Shown piece after piece: positions 58,819 through 64,000 of a DNA stretch of 64,000 bases. The position numbers and the translations under genes are program-made. The stretch is taken from positions 609,501 to 673,500 of the forward strand of contig CANTUR010000644.1 of the NCBI GenBank assembly GCA_947683625.1, given 5' to 3'. The stretch is from Mallotus nudiflorus (lineage: Eukaryota; Streptophyta; Magnoliopsida; Malpighiales; Euphorbiaceae). The notes below the pieces were generated by a model. It was not told where the DNA came from. It ran no database searches and saw only the letters and a list, made by a program, of their open reading frames with translations. Position 1 is the stretch's first letter; the number at the start of each line of letters is the position of its first letter.

Positions 58819-59470
58819 GATTCTCTAACTTTTGAATTGGGTCCAAAAAATTTATATTGTTCAGACAACTCCGACCTGTGTACAGCCCTAAATAAAATAC
58901 AAGTATTTTATATTTATGTCTCTTAAGGTATCATAAAAAGGTTCACATATATAAATAAAAAGTATGAATTTAGGGCTGAGCATATGTTTTGGAGAACTCA
59001 AACTATTATGAAAAATCGAACCGAAAATCTATAGAACTAAAAAACTCCATTGACAATTTAACTTACTTTGAACCAAACTATCCCAAAAAAATTTTATTGG
59101 AATAGGTCCGAAGAATTTGAATTATCCAAACAAAGATCCATCCTGAACCGCTCCAAAATTATATTGAACTGAAATTAGAACTGATAATTTAATAAGATTT
59201 AGAGTTATATATACATATATATTCTAAAGATTTTTACAATAATTATGTTCAATTTATTAATATTGGATCTACTAATTTAACATATAATCTAAGATAATGT
59301 CATTTTAATTATTTAAAATAAAAAGTTCATTCATCAATTAAGTTATTTTAAATCGCAAAAAATAAATATTAAATTAGTAAATAGCATTTTAGAATATTAT
59401 AATATAATTTATGTTGAAAGTTTTATTCACCTCCAATAATAAAATTGTAATAAGCTATAACTTTTTAATA
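58283..59470. other. AT-rich intergenic sequence
   Basis: Contains a (TA)n tract at about 58768-58815 and, around 58970-59200, 'cgaaccgaaa'-type phrases also seen near 63080-63190, which suggest a dispersed repeat. No gene seen. Confidence 0.5.
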
Positions 59471-59475
59471 GCTAT

Positions 59476-62856
<3,381 letters not shown>

Positions 62857-64000
62857 ACTATGTTGTTATTATTATTATTTTCTAATAAATATTTTTTATA
62901 TAAATTTTTCATAAAAAGATAATAATTGTATGGTATATTAAAAAAAATTTAATAAAATTTTTATAGTAAAAAATAATGATAAATAAAACTATAAAAATCA
63001 TTTAATTGTATAATAAAATTATGAAACAATTCATAGTTTAATAGTTAAGCTTGAATTATATTTATATTTTATTTTTAAATTAGAGAAGAATCAATCTCTG
63101 AACCGAATTAAACAAAAAATTTTAATCTAGAGAAAAATCAATTTTCGAACCGAATTGAATTGAAAATTTTAATCTCTAAACTTTTGGAGAATTGCATTGT
63201 TTGAACTAACTAGACCATCCTTACCCTTAGGTATGATGAATCAATGAATAAAAAAATAAGGAATTTTTTCATAAATATACAAAAAAAAAATGTTTTCAAA
63301 AATATGATGGCTAATAATACCATTTCAAAAAACACTTAAGAAAGCAAAAACTTTTTCAAGAACACATTCTTCTTCTTCTTCTCCTCTTTTTTTTTTAATT
63401 TGCAAATTTTTTTTTGTTCCTCTTTTTCATTCTCTACTCTTGCATATCATTGGCATCACCTCCAAAACAAAACTAAATAGAAGAAATTTTCTCTTAAAGA
63501 ATAATCTCATTTCATCTATCTATGGCTTCCTTCACTCTCCCTCCTTCTCCTTTTGTTCCACCACCACCACTACCATTGCTTGTTAACCTAAAAGCCTTAA
63601 TGAGGTTGCTGATTTTTCTTTAATTTATTGATCCAACTTTTGTTTTTCTTGATCTTTTCCCTTGAATGCCCAACAAAGAATTTAAAGACAGAGAGTAGAG
63701 AGAGAAAGAGAAAAAAATAGAGGAGCAAAGTGAGTGACTTTGAGAGTTAAATTTTATTTTGTATTTTTTTTAAGAAAAAAAAGAGTTTTCATAGCTAAAA
63801 ACTTAAACTTTATAATTGTTTTGGACGTTGGAATTTGAGTGTTGTAATGGGTTTGCTTAGATTTTTTTGGATTGATATGAGTGTGTGTGTTTTTTTTAGT
63901 TGTTTTGACGGTTGCTTTCATGGTTATTTTGGTGGTTGTTTTGGCAACTATTTTTTTTTATGGTTTTGGTGGTTGTTTTTTTTGTTGGTTCTTTTTCAAT
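62857..64000. other. AT-rich intergenic sequence to window end
   Basis: From about 63370 the sequence becomes CT-rich, as in plant 5' untranslated regions. An ATG at 63524 opens 33 codons (MASFTLPPSPFVPPPPLPLL...) ending in TAA at about 63623-63625. It could be a short first exon of a gene extending past the window, but there is no strong donor and no homology I can name. TG- and T-rich low-complexity sequence follows to the end. Confidence 0.3.

Overview
The window is AT-rich eukaryotic nuclear DNA from a flowering plant, most likely a eudicot. The evidence is a TPS-b-type terpene synthase with plant exon structure, plant Ty3/gypsy (chromovirus) and Ty1/copia elements primed by initiator tRNA-Met, an endogenous caulimovirid fragment, and captured plant gene exons. 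The species cannot be named from this sequence. No intact host gene is seen; this is a retrotransposon graveyard holding a few gene relics.

Layout: 1-1923 is the end of a long gypsy LTR. 3458-6295 is a terpene synthase pseudogene with its promoter; exons 1, 2, part of 6, and 7 remain, and the exons carrying DDxxD are gone. 6316-9155 is AT-rich with a possible CACTA remnant. 9161-12393 and 13812-16841 are solo LTRs with target duplications, separated by a TORTIFOLIA1-like exon relic. 17065-26239 is a decayed copia element with its own LTRs, whose gag is split by another solo LTR (18530-21638). 26604-29951 is an endogenous caulimovirid (end of RT, RNase H, a viroplasmin-like region, a 35S-like promoter, leader and the start of the first ORF), cut by a solo LTR (29952-33110) and resuming at 33111. 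33500-36000 is a large AT-rich tandem array. 36445-47086 is a young, nearly complete Tekay/Del-like chromovirus on the minus strand (TSD taaac, two ~2.8-kb LTRs, PBS, PPT, gag, pol, chromodomain) with five in-frame nonsense codons. A Helitron-like 3' end follows at ~47223, then a ~1.1-kb TIR-bounded, Pack-MULE-like unit with sulfate-transporter exons (47616-48750). Solo LTRs lie at 48808-52076, 52505-55409 and 59476-62856. The remainder is AT-rich with a MITE-like inverted repeat at 57.9-58.3 kb.

The main observation is the internal organisation of the ~3-kb gypsy LTRs. Ten LTR copies of at least two diverged subfamilies share the same order: a TA-rich U3, a GC-rich first block ending in a GTRAGT-like 5' splice site, an AT-rich spacer ending in a pyrimidine-rich CAG/TAG, a conserved second block that opens with a hairpin, another GTRAGT-like site, a spacer with short tandem repeats and a 7-bp hairpin showing compensatory base changes, and a final T-rich CAG. 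I read this as a multi-exon 5' leader encoded inside the LTR, with structured elements kept only on unspliced RNA. That is an inference needing transcript data. Most disabling mutations (nonsense codons, decayed TSDs, LTR termini) fit C-to-T change at CHG/CG sites, as expected for methylated, silenced elements.
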